64,000 nucleotides of DNA from Aureibaculum flavum. Lineage in GTDB: Bacteria > Bacteroidota > Bacteroidia > Flavobacteriales > Flavobacteriaceae. Positions 45,680 to 54,520 of this stretch are shown one piece after another (the first letter of the stretch is position 1; each line of letters begins with the position of its first letter). A program made the translations under genes and the position numbers. The DNA is taken from contig NZ_JAEHFJ010000006.1 of assembly GCF_016406085.1 (NCBI RefSeq), positions 124,001 to 188,000 of the forward strand. The letters are read 5' to 3'. The notes under the pieces were generated by a model that saw only the letters and a list, made by a program, of their open reading frames with translations, was not told the origin of the DNA and made no database searches.

Positions 45680-47959
45680 ATGAAAATTTATTTATCTATA
45701 CTTATGGTATGGTGTGGCCTTGTATTACATGCTCAACACACGCTTTCAGGAAAAATTATTGACACCAACAACCAGCCTCTTATTGAAGCCGATGTTTATG
45801 CTCCAGATTTGCATAAAGGCACAATAACAGATATGGACGGTAATTATATCTTAAAAAATTTACCAAAAGGTACTTTAACAATTGTTATCGGTTATGTCGG
45901 ATATAATTCAAAATCCGTAACCGTTGAAATTACTGAAGAAAGTACAGTATTAGATGTAACCTTAGAAGAATCTGTCTTTAATATGGACGAAATTATATTA
46001 TCTACTCCATTTAACAAATTGCAAAGCGAAAATGTAATGAAGGTAGAACACAAAACGGTTCAACAACTACAACGCTCGGGAGCAGTAAGTCTAATTGAGG
46101 GTATTTCTAACGTTGCTGGTGTTTCTCAAATATCAACAGGGATGGGTATTGGAAAACCTGTAATTAGAGGTTTAAGCGGTAATAGAGTATTGGTTTATTC
46201 GCAAGGGGTGCGTTTAGAAAACCAACAGTTTGGAGATGAACACGGGCTTGGATTAAATGATAACGGTGTTGAAAGTGTAGAAATTATTAAAGGTCCAGCT
46301 TCCCTTTTATACGGATCTGATGCTTTAGGGGGAGTCTTGTATTTTAATCCTGAAAAGTATGCTAATGCGAATATTACTACTGCCACCATTAGTCAAAAAT
46401 ATTTTACCAATACTATGGGAAGTAATACTTCATTTAATTTTAAATCTTCTTCTGAAAATATAAAATTTATAGCGTCTATGGGCTATAACTCTCATCACGA
46501 TTATAAAATACCAGACGGAACGCATGTTACCAATTCTCGATTTAATGAGTTTGACGTTAAATCTGCATTAGGCTTCGAGTTGAAAAATTTCAGTTCTGAC
46601 AATCGTTTTAATTTAACCTCATCAAACATCGGTATCGCTGAAGAAATTGGTGTACAAAACGCTAATATTATTCCACAAAATCCATATCAAAAAATTGATA
46701 ATTATATTGTAAGCTCACACAATCATGTCTATTTTAATGATTCTAATTTGGATATTCATTTGGGGTATACCGCAAATAATCGAAGAGAATTTGAAGATGA
46801 GCATGAACATGAAGAAGAACACGAGGAAGAAGAGCATGAAGAAGAGCATGAAGAAGAGCATGAAGAACATTTAGAACCTTCATTACAAATGAAGCTTAAA
46901 ACGTTTACTTATGATGTGCAATATCATTTACCCACAATTGGTCAGTTCGAGAGTATTTTAGGTGTACAAGGTTTAACACAAAGCAATACTAATTTTGGAG
47001 AAGAGCTATTAATACCTGATGCTAACATGAATGACTTGGGTGTATTTGCTATGGTAAATACAAAATGGGATACCCATTTTTTACAAGGAGGTATTCGCTT
47101 TGACACAAGAAATATTAATACAGAAAAACATATTGTAGAAAATGAGGGAGATGAACATATATTTGATGCCATTGATAATTCATACAACAGTTTCACTGCT
47201 TCTTTAGGTTATAAAACTACATTATTTGATAAGGTAGAGACGCGATTAAATTTAGCTACAGGTTTTCGTGCTCCTAATTTAGCAGAGTTGACTTCAAATG
47301 GTGTACATCATGGTACTAATAGATATGAAATAGGAAATTCTGATTTAAATAACGAACAAAATTATCAAATAGATTTAGCTTTTGAATATAAAAACGAACA
47401 CATTGAATTTTTTGCCAATGGTTTCTTAAATGTGATTAAGAATTATATATTTTTAACTCCTACAGGAACAACTATTGAAGATATTGACGCCTATACCTAC
47501 ATACAAGATGACTCGAAGTTGTATGGTAGTGAATTTGGTTTCCACTTACACCCTCACCCTTTGGATTGGTTGCATTTAGAAAGTAGTTTTGAAATGGTTA
47601 TTGGAAAACAAGACAATGGAGATTACTTACCACTAATACCAGCAAATCAGTTTAATAATACCTTACGCGGTGAGTTTAATATTAAAAATTGGATCTCTAA
47701 TGGTTATGCATCCATAAAATTGGAAAGTGTATTAAACCAAAACAACGTGGGACTGTTTGAAACAAAATCTGATGGCTACCAATTATTACATTTAGGTCTT
47801 GGTGGAGATATAAAAATTAACAACACTAAGTTTAACCTCAGCTTTACACTTAACAACGCCTTAGATACAGAGTATATTTCGCATTTATCACGTTTAAAAA
47901 GTGAAGGCATTTATAATATTGGAAGAACAGCAATGTTGGGCTTAAAATTTAATATTTAG
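45680..47959 (+). CDS. TonB-dependent outer membrane receptor with His/Glu-rich metal-binding loop
   Basis: 759 residues. Signal peptide to about 20, a carboxypeptidase-regulatory-like domain (LSGKIIDTNNQPLIEADVYA, to about 100), plug (GKPVIRGLSGNRVLVYSQG, VESVEIIKGPASLLYGSDAL) and barrel with the closing TonB-receptor strand (GIYNIGRTAMLGLKFNI). Residues 372-397 consist only of Glu, Asp and His, in a predicted extracellular loop. This is characteristic of zinc receptors such as ZnuD-type proteins. It most likely imports Zn2+ with the small His/Cys-rich protein encoded just upstream. Other metals remain possible. Confidence 0.88.
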   Translation: MKIYLSILMVWCGLVLHAQHTLSGKIIDTNNQPLIEADVYAPDLHKGTITDMDGNYILKNLPKGTLTIVIGYVGYNSKSVTVEITEESTVLDVTLEESVFNMDEIILSTPFNKLQSENVMKVEHKTVQQLQRSGAVSLIEGISNVAGVSQISTGMGIGKPVIRGLSGNRVLVYSQGVRLENQQFGDEHGLGLNDNGVESVEIIKGPASLLYGSDALGGVLYFNPEKYANANITTATISQKYFTNTMGSNTSFNFKSSSENIKFIASMGYNSHHDYKIPDGTHVTNSRFNEFDVKSALGFELKNFSSDNRFNLTSSNIGIAEEIGVQNANIIPQNPYQKIDNYIVSSHNHVYFNDSNLDIHLGYTANNRREFEDEHEHEEEHEEEEHEEEHEEEHEEHLEPSLQMKLKTFTYDVQYHLPTIGQFESILGVQGLTQSNTNFGEELLIPDANMNDLGVFAMVNTKWDTHFLQGGIRFDTRNINTEKHIVENEGDEHIFDAIDNSYNSFTASLGYKTTLFDKVETRLNLATGFRAPNLAELTSNGVHHGTNRYEIGNSDLNNEQNYQIDLAFEYKNEHIEFFANGFLNVIKNYIFLTPTGTTIEDIDAYTYIQDDSKLYGSEFGFHLHPHPLDWLHLESSFEMVIGKQDNGDYLPLIPANQFNNTLRGEFNIKNWISNGYASIKLESVLNQNNVGLFETKSDGYQLLHLGLGGDIKINNTKFNLSFTLNNALDTEYISHLSRLKSEGIYNIGRTAMLGLKFNI
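46793..46870 (+). repeat. In-frame His/Glu codon repeat in the TonB receptor
   Basis: A 78-base stretch built from GAA/GAG and CAT codons, including three near-identical 12-base units (GAAGAAGAGCAT type). Length change by slippage would stay in frame and alter only the number of ligands. Confidence 0.8.
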
Positions 47960-47965
47960 TCTGAA

Positions 47966-48016
47966 AAACTATCGTAATTTTATTATTTTCAATTCTTAAT
48001 AAAATTACGATAGTTT
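47966..48016. terminator. Long inverted repeat after the TonB receptor
   Basis: A perfect 19-bp stem (AAACTATCGTAATTTTATT and its complement) with a 13-nt loop, starting 7 nt after the receptor stop. It lacks a strong T-run, so it may be a stem-only terminator or an RNA 3'-end stabiliser rather than a classic intrinsic terminator. Confidence 0.6.
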
Positions 48017-48372
48017 CATAAATACATTGACAATAACAACAATCAGTGTATTATTTAAGAATTATGAAGTGATATGAACTATCATAAAACTTAATGAGAA
48101 AGGTACATTACTCATTTCAATAAAATAATAGTTTTGATTGGGTAATTTGTATGAATTAACATCAAGGTCGTAAGCTAAATTTTAGAATTTATATAATTCA
48201 TTTTCAACTTCATTTTATATCTTCGTGGTCGTTCAATTCGCTTTAGTATTATAGATAAAATAAAAACGTTGCGTTAAAAAAATAACGCGAAAATCATGTC
48301 TTTTAACATATTGCTACTATTGGATAAAACGGTTACAATCAATTATTATAAATACTTATTCTATAAACTCAT
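48017..48372. other. Gap upstream of the SDR gene, with a possible 26-codon leader ORF
   Basis: No recognised gene. A small hairpin (GCGTTA, A6 loop, TAACGC) lies at 48271-48288. From 48296 an ATG opens a 26-codon frame that stops at 48376 and overlaps the SDR start as ATGA. The peptide (starting MSFNILLLLDKTVTINYY) has no recognisable features. It could be a coupled leader or chance. Confidence 0.4.
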
Positions 48373-49092
48373 ATGAAAGATTTAAAAAATAAAAAAGCAA
48401 TAATTACCGGTGGTGGAAGAGGACTCGGAAAAGCTACAGCTATTGCGTTTGCTAAAGAAGGTATAGACGTTGCTATAACTGGAAGAAATGAAGCTATTTT
48501 AAAAGAAACCGTTTCTGAATTAGAAGCTTTTGGCATTAAAGCAATTTATTCCGTATTTGATGTAAGCAACTATGAAGAAGTCAAGCAAAGTATTAAAACT
48601 ATCATAAAAACCTTAGGTTCAGTTGATATTTTAGTAAATAATGCAGGAATTGCAGCATTCGGCACTTTTAATGAAATGGAAGTTAGCCAATGGAGCCAAA
48701 TTATTCAAACTAATGTGATGGGAATGTATTATGTGACTAAAGAAATTTTACCTCATTTAATAGCAAAAAATGAAGGTGATATTATTAATGTTTCGTCTAC
48801 AGCTGGATTAAATGGAAATGCAAGTACATCAGCTTATTCCGCTTCAAAATTTGCCGTTATTGGAATGTCAGAATCCTTAATGAAAGAAGTTCGTAAAAAT
48901 AATATTAGAGTTTGTACACTAACCCCAAGTACTATAGCATCTGATATGTCAATTGAACTAGGTATTGCCACCAAAGATTCTCAAGATAGTGTTTTACAAC
49001 CTGAAGATTTTGCAGAATTAATAGTTGCAGGATTAAAACTACCAAGAAGAGCTATGCTTAAAAGTGCAGCCCTATGGTCTACAAATCCTTAA
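48373..49092 (+). CDS. Short-chain dehydrogenase/reductase (FabG-like)
   Basis: 239 residues, classical SDR length. NAD(P)-binding ITGGGRGLGKATAIAFAKEG, the NNAG motif LVNNAGIAAFGTF, catalytic Ser/Tyr/Lys in NVSSTAGLNGNASTSAYSAS K (Tyr-x-x-x-Lys, YSASK), and TLTPSTIASDM after it. It resembles 3-oxoacyl-ACP reductases but stands alone without fatty-acid genes, so the substrate is open. Confidence 0.9.
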   Translation: MKDLKNKKAIITGGGRGLGKATAIAFAKEGIDVAITGRNEAILKETVSELEAFGIKAIYSVFDVSNYEEVKQSIKTIIKTLGSVDILVNNAGIAAFGTFNEMEVSQWSQIIQTNVMGMYYVTKEILPHLIAKNEGDIINVSSTAGLNGNASTSAYSASKFAVIGMSESLMKEVRKNNIRVCTLTPSTIASDMSIELGIATKDSQDSVLQPEDFAELIVAGLKLPRRAMLKSAALWSTNP

Positions 49093-49204
49093 TTCAATTA
49101 AAAGTACACTAATTTTACAATCCGTGCACTTTGAAAGCGACCATAAAAGATAAAAATTCTTAGAACGATATACAAATAGTGACCGAGCTAAATATAAAGT
49201 GAAA

Positions 49205-50311
49205 TTATAATACTTTTAACATTACTTTACTTTTAGCTACGGTTTCTTCCCACTCATTTTCAGGGTTACTATCATTTGTAATACCGCCACCAATATAAAT
49301 TTCAATAGTATTTTTTATAAGTTGCATACATCTTAAATTAACATATAGATTTGAAGTTCCTGCTAAGTTTAATTCTCCTAAAAATCCGGTATAAAACTCC
49401 CGATTATAATTTTCATTTTGTAAAATAAAGTCTTTCGCTTCTTGCTTAGGTACTCCGCACACAGCTGGTGTTGGATGTAATAAATTAATTATATTTTTTA
49501 ATGTTAGTTCTGGTGATAATTCTCCTGAAATATCAGTGCGGAGATGTAGTAAATTTCCAGCTTTTGTAGTATAAGGTTTAGAGACCCTAAAATCATTCAG
49601 TACTCCACTTTTCTCGAACTGTTCTAATATAAAGTCTGTAACATGTTTTTGTTCAGTTATCTCTTTTGCTTCCCATTTAACATCATTGTAATCAGAATCG
49701 TCAATAGAGGAATTCTTGTTTTCAATATAAACCTGAGTACCCGCCAATGCCATTGTGGCAAACGTGTTTTTATGAACCTTTAACAAAGTTTCAGGCGTTG
49801 CTCCTAACCACAACCCCACTTTAGGATGAAACCAACAATATACTAATGCATTATTATAACTTCCAAGTAGTTTTTTAAAGGTTTCAACTAAGTTAAATTC
49901 TGTTGCAGGAATAGCCTGCTTTCTAGAGAGTACAACTTTTTTATAATTATTCTTTTCTAAAAATTTAATTCCATCTTCCACTAATACTATATGACTCGCT
50001 TTTGAACTTTCTAAATTAGATACCAATGACAAATCCTTTTGGTTATCTTTAAAAAACGTATTGATAAATTTAGCAGTATATAGTTGAGATTCTGATATTG
50101 GAAATAAAATAGAAGGTAAAGCAGTGTCAAAAGGTGCAAAAACGAACCCAGAATCTAAATAGTCTTTGGTATTATAAAGGTCATTATTTGTTTGAAAAAA
50201 ACCTTTAACAAAATCACTATCAGGCTGCCTATATACAACAAAAGGTTTTTTAGTTTCAAAAGCTTGTTGAACCTTTGCGAAAAGTTCATTTATAGATTTA
50301 TTTTCAAACAT
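49205..50311 (-). CDS. menF: Isochorismate synthase (chorismate-binding family)
   Basis: 368 residues with the chorismate-binding domain: KKVVLSRKQAIPATEFN, VYCWFHPKVGLWLGATPETL, FATMALAGTQVY, KEITEQKHVTDFI, LHPTPAVCGVPKQEAKDFI, REFYTGFLGEL and YIGGGITNDSNPENEWEETV. The lysine/LxG pattern fits isochorismate synthases better than anthranilate synthases. It makes isochorismate for menaquinone (or less likely a siderophore). Third gene of a tight leftward trio with a thioesterase and a hydrolase; menD is not in the window. Confidence 0.85.
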   Translation of the reverse strand: MFENKSINELFAKVQQAFETKKPFVVYRQPDSDFVKGFFQTNNDLYNTKDYLDSGFVFAPFDTALPSILFPISESQLYTAKFINTFFKDNQKDLSLVSNLESSKASHIVLVEDGIKFLEKNNYKKVVLSRKQAIPATEFNLVETFKKLLGSYNNALVYCWFHPKVGLWLGATPETLLKVHKNTFATMALAGTQVYIENKNSSIDDSDYNDVKWEAKEITEQKHVTDFILEQFEKSGVLNDFRVSKPYTTKAGNLLHLRTDISGELSPELTLKNIINLLHPTPAVCGVPKQEAKDFILQNENYNREFYTGFLGELNLAGTSNLYVNLRCMQLIKNTIEIYIGGGITNDSNPENEWEETVAKSKVMLKVL

Positions 50312-50312
50312 T

Positions 50313-51176
50313 CTATTTAAGTGTTTTTAAAATTTCACTTTTTATCACGTCAAAATTTGACCAAACTAATTCATGGCCAACACCTTTAAGGGTGATCATT
50401 TTAAATTTATCTGCATCAATTTTCTGTTGTAAAAATATTGAATTCTTATAGGGTACAATCCAATCAGCATCACCTTGAATATTTACAATTGGTGAAGGAC
50501 TTTTATTCCATAATTCCGCATACTTGGGCAAATCGGATAGGTGTGAATATTTTTCTTTCGCTGCCGCTTGTACTTTTTTAGGCAGTATCCATCGTGTTAA
50601 TTTCCAATCATATATTTTTAATCCCCAAAACATAGGTTCTAAATCAGCATTTACAGCACTAGCCAAAGATACTTTATACTTGTAATTTTTGGGTGAAGCT
50701 AATACTATTGGACCCCCATAAGAATAGCCTATTAACACAATTTTTTCTGCAGGAATACCATTAGTAACGGCATCTAAAAGACCCAATTCAAAAGCTATAG
50801 ATCCTTGAACATTACCCGTATGTTCCATACCATATCCTACCCTATCATAACTTAGTAAATTTGCCCTTACATTTAAAGTGCTATCCGTTAAATACCTTTT
50901 ATAGTCTAAAAAATCTCCAGGAGAGCCATGTACAAAAACTAATGTTAACAAACTGGTATCAATTTTTTGCTGCATTTCCGCCACACGATATTCAAACCCA
51001 TTATACGTTTTGTGTATGATTTTAGGATATAAACCATTTATAGATAATTCCGTTAAGGCTTTTTTATCAGATGTTGGACTTAAAAAAATATGAGCGGCAA
51101 TCACTAAACCAATAAAAAACACCAAAAGAAAAATCCCGATAATTTTTAAAATCTTCTTTATTCTTTTCGGCATCAT
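50313..51176 (-). CDS. Membrane-anchored alpha/beta hydrolase
   Basis: 287 residues. N-terminal transmembrane anchor (ILKIIGIFLLVFFIGLVIAA, about 8-27), then an alpha/beta hydrolase domain: VFVHGSPGDFLDYKRYL, SYDRVGYGMEHTG, nucleophile elbow VLIGYSYGGPIVLA, acid in INIQGDADWIVPY and His in LKGVGHELVWS. It starts inside the thioesterase stop (1-nt overlap) and ends 1 nt before menF. The anchor puts the active site outside the cytoplasm, which argues against a MenH role in spite of the menF neighbour. Substrate unknown. Confidence 0.85.
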   Translation of the reverse strand: MMPKRIKKILKIIGIFLLVFFIGLVIAAHIFLSPTSDKKALTELSINGLYPKIIHKTYNGFEYRVAEMQQKIDTSLLTLVFVHGSPGDFLDYKRYLTDSTLNVRANLLSYDRVGYGMEHTGNVQGSIAFELGLLDAVTNGIPAEKIVLIGYSYGGPIVLASPKNYKYKVSLASAVNADLEPMFWGLKIYDWKLTRWILPKKVQAAAKEKYSHLSDLPKYAELWNKSPSPIVNIQGDADWIVPYKNSIFLQQKIDADKFKMITLKGVGHELVWSNFDVIKSEILKTLK

Positions 51177-51595
51177 TATCCTTTTCTATTCAGAACAATT
51201 ACAGTAAGCTTACAAATAGAAATCAATTTTTCTTGTTCATCAACAATCCTAATTTCCCATAATTGTGTTGTTCTACCTTTATGGATAGGTTTTGCTATAG
51301 CGGTAACTACACCTTCTCTTATGCCACGAATATGATTTGCTGTGATTTCCAATCCACGTATTTCTTGTGTATTGATATCAATAGAAAAATGAGCTGCTGT
51401 ACTACCAACACTTTCCGCTAAGGCCACTGAAGCACCACCATGCAACAAGCCTGCTGGTTGATGCACTCGGGCATTAACAGGCATCGTTGCCACTAGATAA
51501 TTCTCGCCAATATCAGTATACACAATATTCAACGTTGCCATCAAAGTATTCTCTGTACGCCTATTTAGTTCTTCTAATAATGCTTCTTTATCCAT
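51176..51595 (-). CDS. Hotdog-fold thioesterase (PaaI/MenI-like)
   Basis: 139 residues with the PaaI-type hotdog signature: VHQPAGLLHGGASVALAESV GSTAA (catalytic Glu in ALAES), RGLEITANHIRGIREG and the late GRTTQLWEIRIVDEQEKLIS. It hydrolyses an acyl- or aroyl-CoA. As first gene of an operon ending in isochorismate synthase, 1,4-dihydroxy-2-naphthoyl-CoA is a plausible substrate (MenI-type), by context only. Confidence 0.87.
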   Translation of the reverse strand: MDKEALLEELNRRTENTLMATLNIVYTDIGENYLVATMPVNARVHQPAGLLHGGASVALAESVGSTAAHFSIDINTQEIRGLEITANHIRGIREGVVTAIAKPIHKGRTTQLWEIRIVDEQEKLISICKLTVIVLNRKG

Positions 51596-51680
51596 AAAAC
51601 AGTTCTATTTGCTGTAAAAGTAATGAAAAGACTATAAAAGAAAAAGTTACTTTCAGTTCTTATTATTTATAACAAATACA

Positions 51681-51688
51681 TAACTTTG
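51681..51688 (+). promoter_or_regulatory. -7 promoter box of the pRiA4b-like gene
   Basis: TAACTTTG, an exact TAnnTTTG match, 17 nt before the ATG at 51706. Confidence 0.6.
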
Positions 51689-51705
51689 CCCCAGACTATA
51701 ATGCT

Positions 51706-52221
51706 ATGATATATAAAATAAGATTGATATTAGATACTAAAGAAGATGTTGTAAGAGATATAGCTATTGATTTTAACGATTCATTAGAAGACTTGCATAA
51801 TACAATAACCAATGCCTTTGGTTTTGATGGTACAGAAATGGCTGCTTTTTATCTAACAGATGGTGATTGGAACCAAGGTGAAGAAATTCCTTTGTTTGAT
51901 ATGAACGAAACGGAAGCTAATATTTCTATGCAAGGTTTTATTCTTAGAGATATTTTAACTGAGGATAAGGGCAAACTACTTTATGTCTATGATTTCTTTT
52001 CAATGTGGACATTCTATGTTGAGTTGATTAGTATTGAAGAAAAAACGCCTCAAGTTGAATTACCAAGTATATTACTTTCAGTGGGATTGGTACCAAGCGA
52101 AGCTCCAGATAAGGAATTTATCAGTGAGGATAGTTCTAATGGTGATGATGACGATGATTTCGATGCTATGGAAAATTTTGATGATTTTGACTTCGACAAC
52201 TTCGATGAGTTGATGAATTAA
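51706..52221 (+). CDS. pRiA4b ORF-3-like protein with acidic tail
   Basis: 171 residues. The N-terminal part matches the plasmid pRiA4b ORF-3-like fold (MIYKIRLILDTKEDVVRDIA, SLEDLHNTITNAFGFDGTEM AAFYLTDG, YVYDFFSMWTFYVELISIEE). The C-terminal 35 residues are almost all Asp, Glu, Phe and Asn (NGDDDDDFDAMENFDDFDF). Members are often named after an IS1096 passenger gene, but nothing mobile surrounds this one. Function unknown; cytoplasmic. Confidence 0.83.
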   Translation: MIYKIRLILDTKEDVVRDIAIDFNDSLEDLHNTITNAFGFDGTEMAAFYLTDGDWNQGEEIPLFDMNETEANISMQGFILRDILTEDKGKLLYVYDFFSMWTFYVELISIEEKTPQVELPSILLSVGLVPSEAPDKEFISEDSSNGDDDDDFDAMENFDDFDFDNFDELMN

Positions 52222-52387
52222 AAAAGTTCGTACTCCTCTGTGTAAAGGCAATACCCTGAAACCTTAATTCAATTTTTGAGATTAAAAATTATTGATTAGA
52301 TTAACTACATAAAGTAGAAAAACTTTTTTTTCTGTTACGAAATTCAATTTCGTTCGTCTTATTTAATGTAATCAAACAATCACAATC

Positions 52388-53287
52388 TTGGAAACCATCT
52401 TATCCCTCAGAAATTTAGATAAAAAATTTGGAAGTGTACATGCGGTAAATAACTTATCCTTTGATATTGAAAAAGGTAATGTTTATGGTATTTTAGGTCC
52501 AAATGGTAGTGGAAAATCTACTACTTTAGGAATCATCTTAAATGTTGTCAATAAAACCTCTGGAGAATTCAGTTGGTTTGACGGAAATATTTCTACACAT
52601 GAAGCATTAAAAAAAGTTGGAGCAATTATAGAGCGTCCTAATTTCTATCCGTACATGACCGCGGTTCAAAATTTAAAACTTATTTGTAAAATCAAAGGCG
52701 TTTCTTATGATAAGATTGATGAAAAACTAAAAGTTGTTAATTTATTTGAGCGTAGAGATAGTAAGTTTAAAACCTATTCTTTAGGTATGAAACAACGATT
52801 GGCTATTGCTTCTGCCCTATTGAACGACCCCGAAATTTTAATTCTAGATGAACCTACCAACGGACTCGATCCACAAGGAATTCATGAAATTCGTAAAATT
52901 ATTAAAGACATTGCCAGTAATGGTACTACAATTCTTTTAGCATCTCACTTATTAGATGAAGTAGAAAAAGTATGTTCGCATGTGGTTGTGATCCGTAATG
53001 GTGTTAAACTTTATTCTGGAGCTGTTGATGGTATTACCGCTACCAATGGCTATTTTGAATTAAATACAGAGTCCGATTCTGAAAAACTTAAGGAATTATT
53101 AGTAAAGCATCCCGCAATTGCTAACGTAAAAGAAGAAGAAGGAAAATTTATAGCCTCCTTGGAAAATGAATTGTCAGCATCTGAAATCAATACTTATTTA
53201 TTTAAAAACGGAATAACACTATCGCATTTAGTGAAACGAATGCCAAGTTTAGAGCAACAGTTTTTAACCCTTACCAACAACAACTAA
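52388..53287 (+). CDS. ABC transporter ATP-binding protein, TTG start
   Basis: 299 residues starting at TTG. Walker A GILGPNGSGKST, signature YSLGMKQRLAIASALL, Walker B PEILILDEPTNGLDPQGIHE, H-loop TTILLASHLLDEVEKVCSHV. The C-terminal extension of about 80 residues is typical of drug/export or Nat/Bcr-type ATPases. It works with the permease encoded 18 nt downstream; substrate unknown. Confidence 0.94.
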   Translation: METILSLRNLDKKFGSVHAVNNLSFDIEKGNVYGILGPNGSGKSTTLGIILNVVNKTSGEFSWFDGNISTHEALKKVGAIIERPNFYPYMTAVQNLKLICKIKGVSYDKIDEKLKVVNLFERRDSKFKTYSLGMKQRLAIASALLNDPEILILDEPTNGLDPQGIHEIRKIIKDIASNGTTILLASHLLDEVEKVCSHVVVIRNGVKLYSGAVDGITATNGYFELNTESDSEKLKELLVKHPAIANVKEEEGKFIASLENELSASEINTYLFKNGITLSHLVKRMPSLEQQFLTLTNNN

Positions 53288-53305
53288 CCTACAAGCTACC
53301 ACAAA

Positions 53306-54184
53306 ATGTTACGACTTTTAAACATAGAATTCCACAAACTAAAACACAACAGAGCTAGTAGAGTACTTACTATCATCTACTTTGCATTACTAACATCAAT
53401 TGCTTTGATTGCAGCGATAAAATTTGATGTTGGTGTCATAAAATTCCATTTAGCCGATCAAGGTATTTTTAACTTTCCTTATATATGGCATTTCAACACT
53501 TATATGGCTTCCATCTTTAAGTTCTTTTTACTTTTGGTAATTGTCTCTATGATGGCTAATGAGTATAGTAATAAAACATTAAAACAAAACTTAATTGATG
53601 GTTTAAGTAAAAAGGAATTTATTCTTTCAAAATTTTATACTGTAATTGTTTTTGCCGCAATTTCTACATTTTTTGTATTTGTAGTTTCTATGATTTTAGG
53701 GCTAATTTATTCAGATTTTAATGAGCTGAGTATAATTTTTTCTGATCTAGGCTACCTATTGGCCTTCTTTATAAAATTAACTGCGTTCTTTTCGTTTGGT
53801 CTTTTTATGGGGATTTTAGTGAAACGATCGGCCTTTGCGGTTGGAGGTATTCTCGTATGGTTTTTTATAGAAAATATTTTTAAGGGATTTCTATATTGGA
53901 AATTTAATTCTGATAAATTCGCTTCAAATGATACTGTTAGTAGCGATTCATTATCTTCCATTGGGGTAAATGATATTATGCAGTTTTTTCCTTTAGAGTC
54001 CATGGCAAACTTGATCAAACAACCTTTTACAAAATTAAATGCCATACAAACAGCCGGGAAACAATTAGGACAAGATTTTGCTTTTGATGTTAGTGTACAT
54101 TGGTATCAAATTGCAATTGCTACTGTTTGGATATTTATCTTTATTTATGCTTCTTACGCCTTATTAAAGAAAAGAGATTTATAG
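53306..54184 (+). CDS. ABC-2-type permease
   Basis: 292 residues with six predicted membrane segments (for example VLTIIYFALLTSIALIAAIK, FFLLLVIVSMMANEYSNKTL, FYTVIVFAAISTFFVFVVSM, IAIATVWIFIFIYASYALLK). The NEYSNKTLKQNLIDGLSKKE loop after TM2 is typical of ABC-2 permeases. Forms an exporter with the preceding ATPase. Last gene before the non-coding region upstream of uvrB. Confidence 0.88.
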   Translation: MLRLLNIEFHKLKHNRASRVLTIIYFALLTSIALIAAIKFDVGVIKFHLADQGIFNFPYIWHFNTYMASIFKFFLLLVIVSMMANEYSNKTLKQNLIDGLSKKEFILSKFYTVIVFAAISTFFVFVVSMILGLIYSDFNELSIIFSDLGYLLAFFIKLTAFFSFGLFMGILVKRSAFAVGGILVWFFIENIFKGFLYWKFNSDKFASNDTVSSDSLSSIGVNDIMQFFPLESMANLIKQPFTKLNAIQTAGKQLGQDFAFDVSVHWYQIAIATVWIFIFIYASYALLKKRDL

Positions 54185-54243
54185 AACGCAATTTTTTATC
54201 CCAAAACATTTTAAAGGTTTCGTTGCTCTTTTAAATAACGAGC

Positions 54244-54319
54244 AAAAAAAAATGGGTATTGTTTATGAACCAATACCCATTATTTAACTAACTAACTAAC
54301 TAACTAACTCAAATAATAT
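54244..54319 (-). ncRNA. Predicted small RNA, copy 1 (UUAG repeat plus terminator)
   Basis: The minus strand carries TAAATTTG (54324-54331), an exact -7 box. After a short leader come six AGTT units (54286-54309). A terminator follows with an 11-bp perfect stem AATGGGTATTG / CAATACCCATT, a 9-nt loop and nine Ts ending at 54244. Predicted length about 76 nt. No ORF of note. Promoter, tract, hairpin and T-run are all repeated in copy 2. Expression is inferred. Confidence 0.6.
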
Positions 54320-54381
54320 ACTACAAATTTAAGGTAGAATTTTTTGATTAATGTTAAATTACTATTAAACAATTTGCAATT
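54244..54381 (-). repeat. Direct duplication, unit 1
   Basis: About 138 bases, similar to 54521-54640 throughout: terminator, AACT tract, promoter box, and an upstream block containing TTTAACATTAA (minus strand) at the same distance from the box. Main difference is the number of AACT units, six against three. Confidence 0.8.
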
Positions 54382-54520
54382 AATGTTAATAATTGTTAAA
54401 ATTTTAAGATTTAAATTGAATTATATGGAAATTAATTATTTTCAATTAGAAGGGTCGAAATCTAAAATAGAAGTTTTCTAGAAAATTGTTTATTTAAAAA
54501 AAAGTATTTCAGTTCTATTC

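Noticed and set aside
51706-52221. Remnant of a transposon because of the pRiA4b/IS1096 family name
   Set aside because: No transposase, terminal inverted repeats or target duplication nearby; the family is common on chromosomes.
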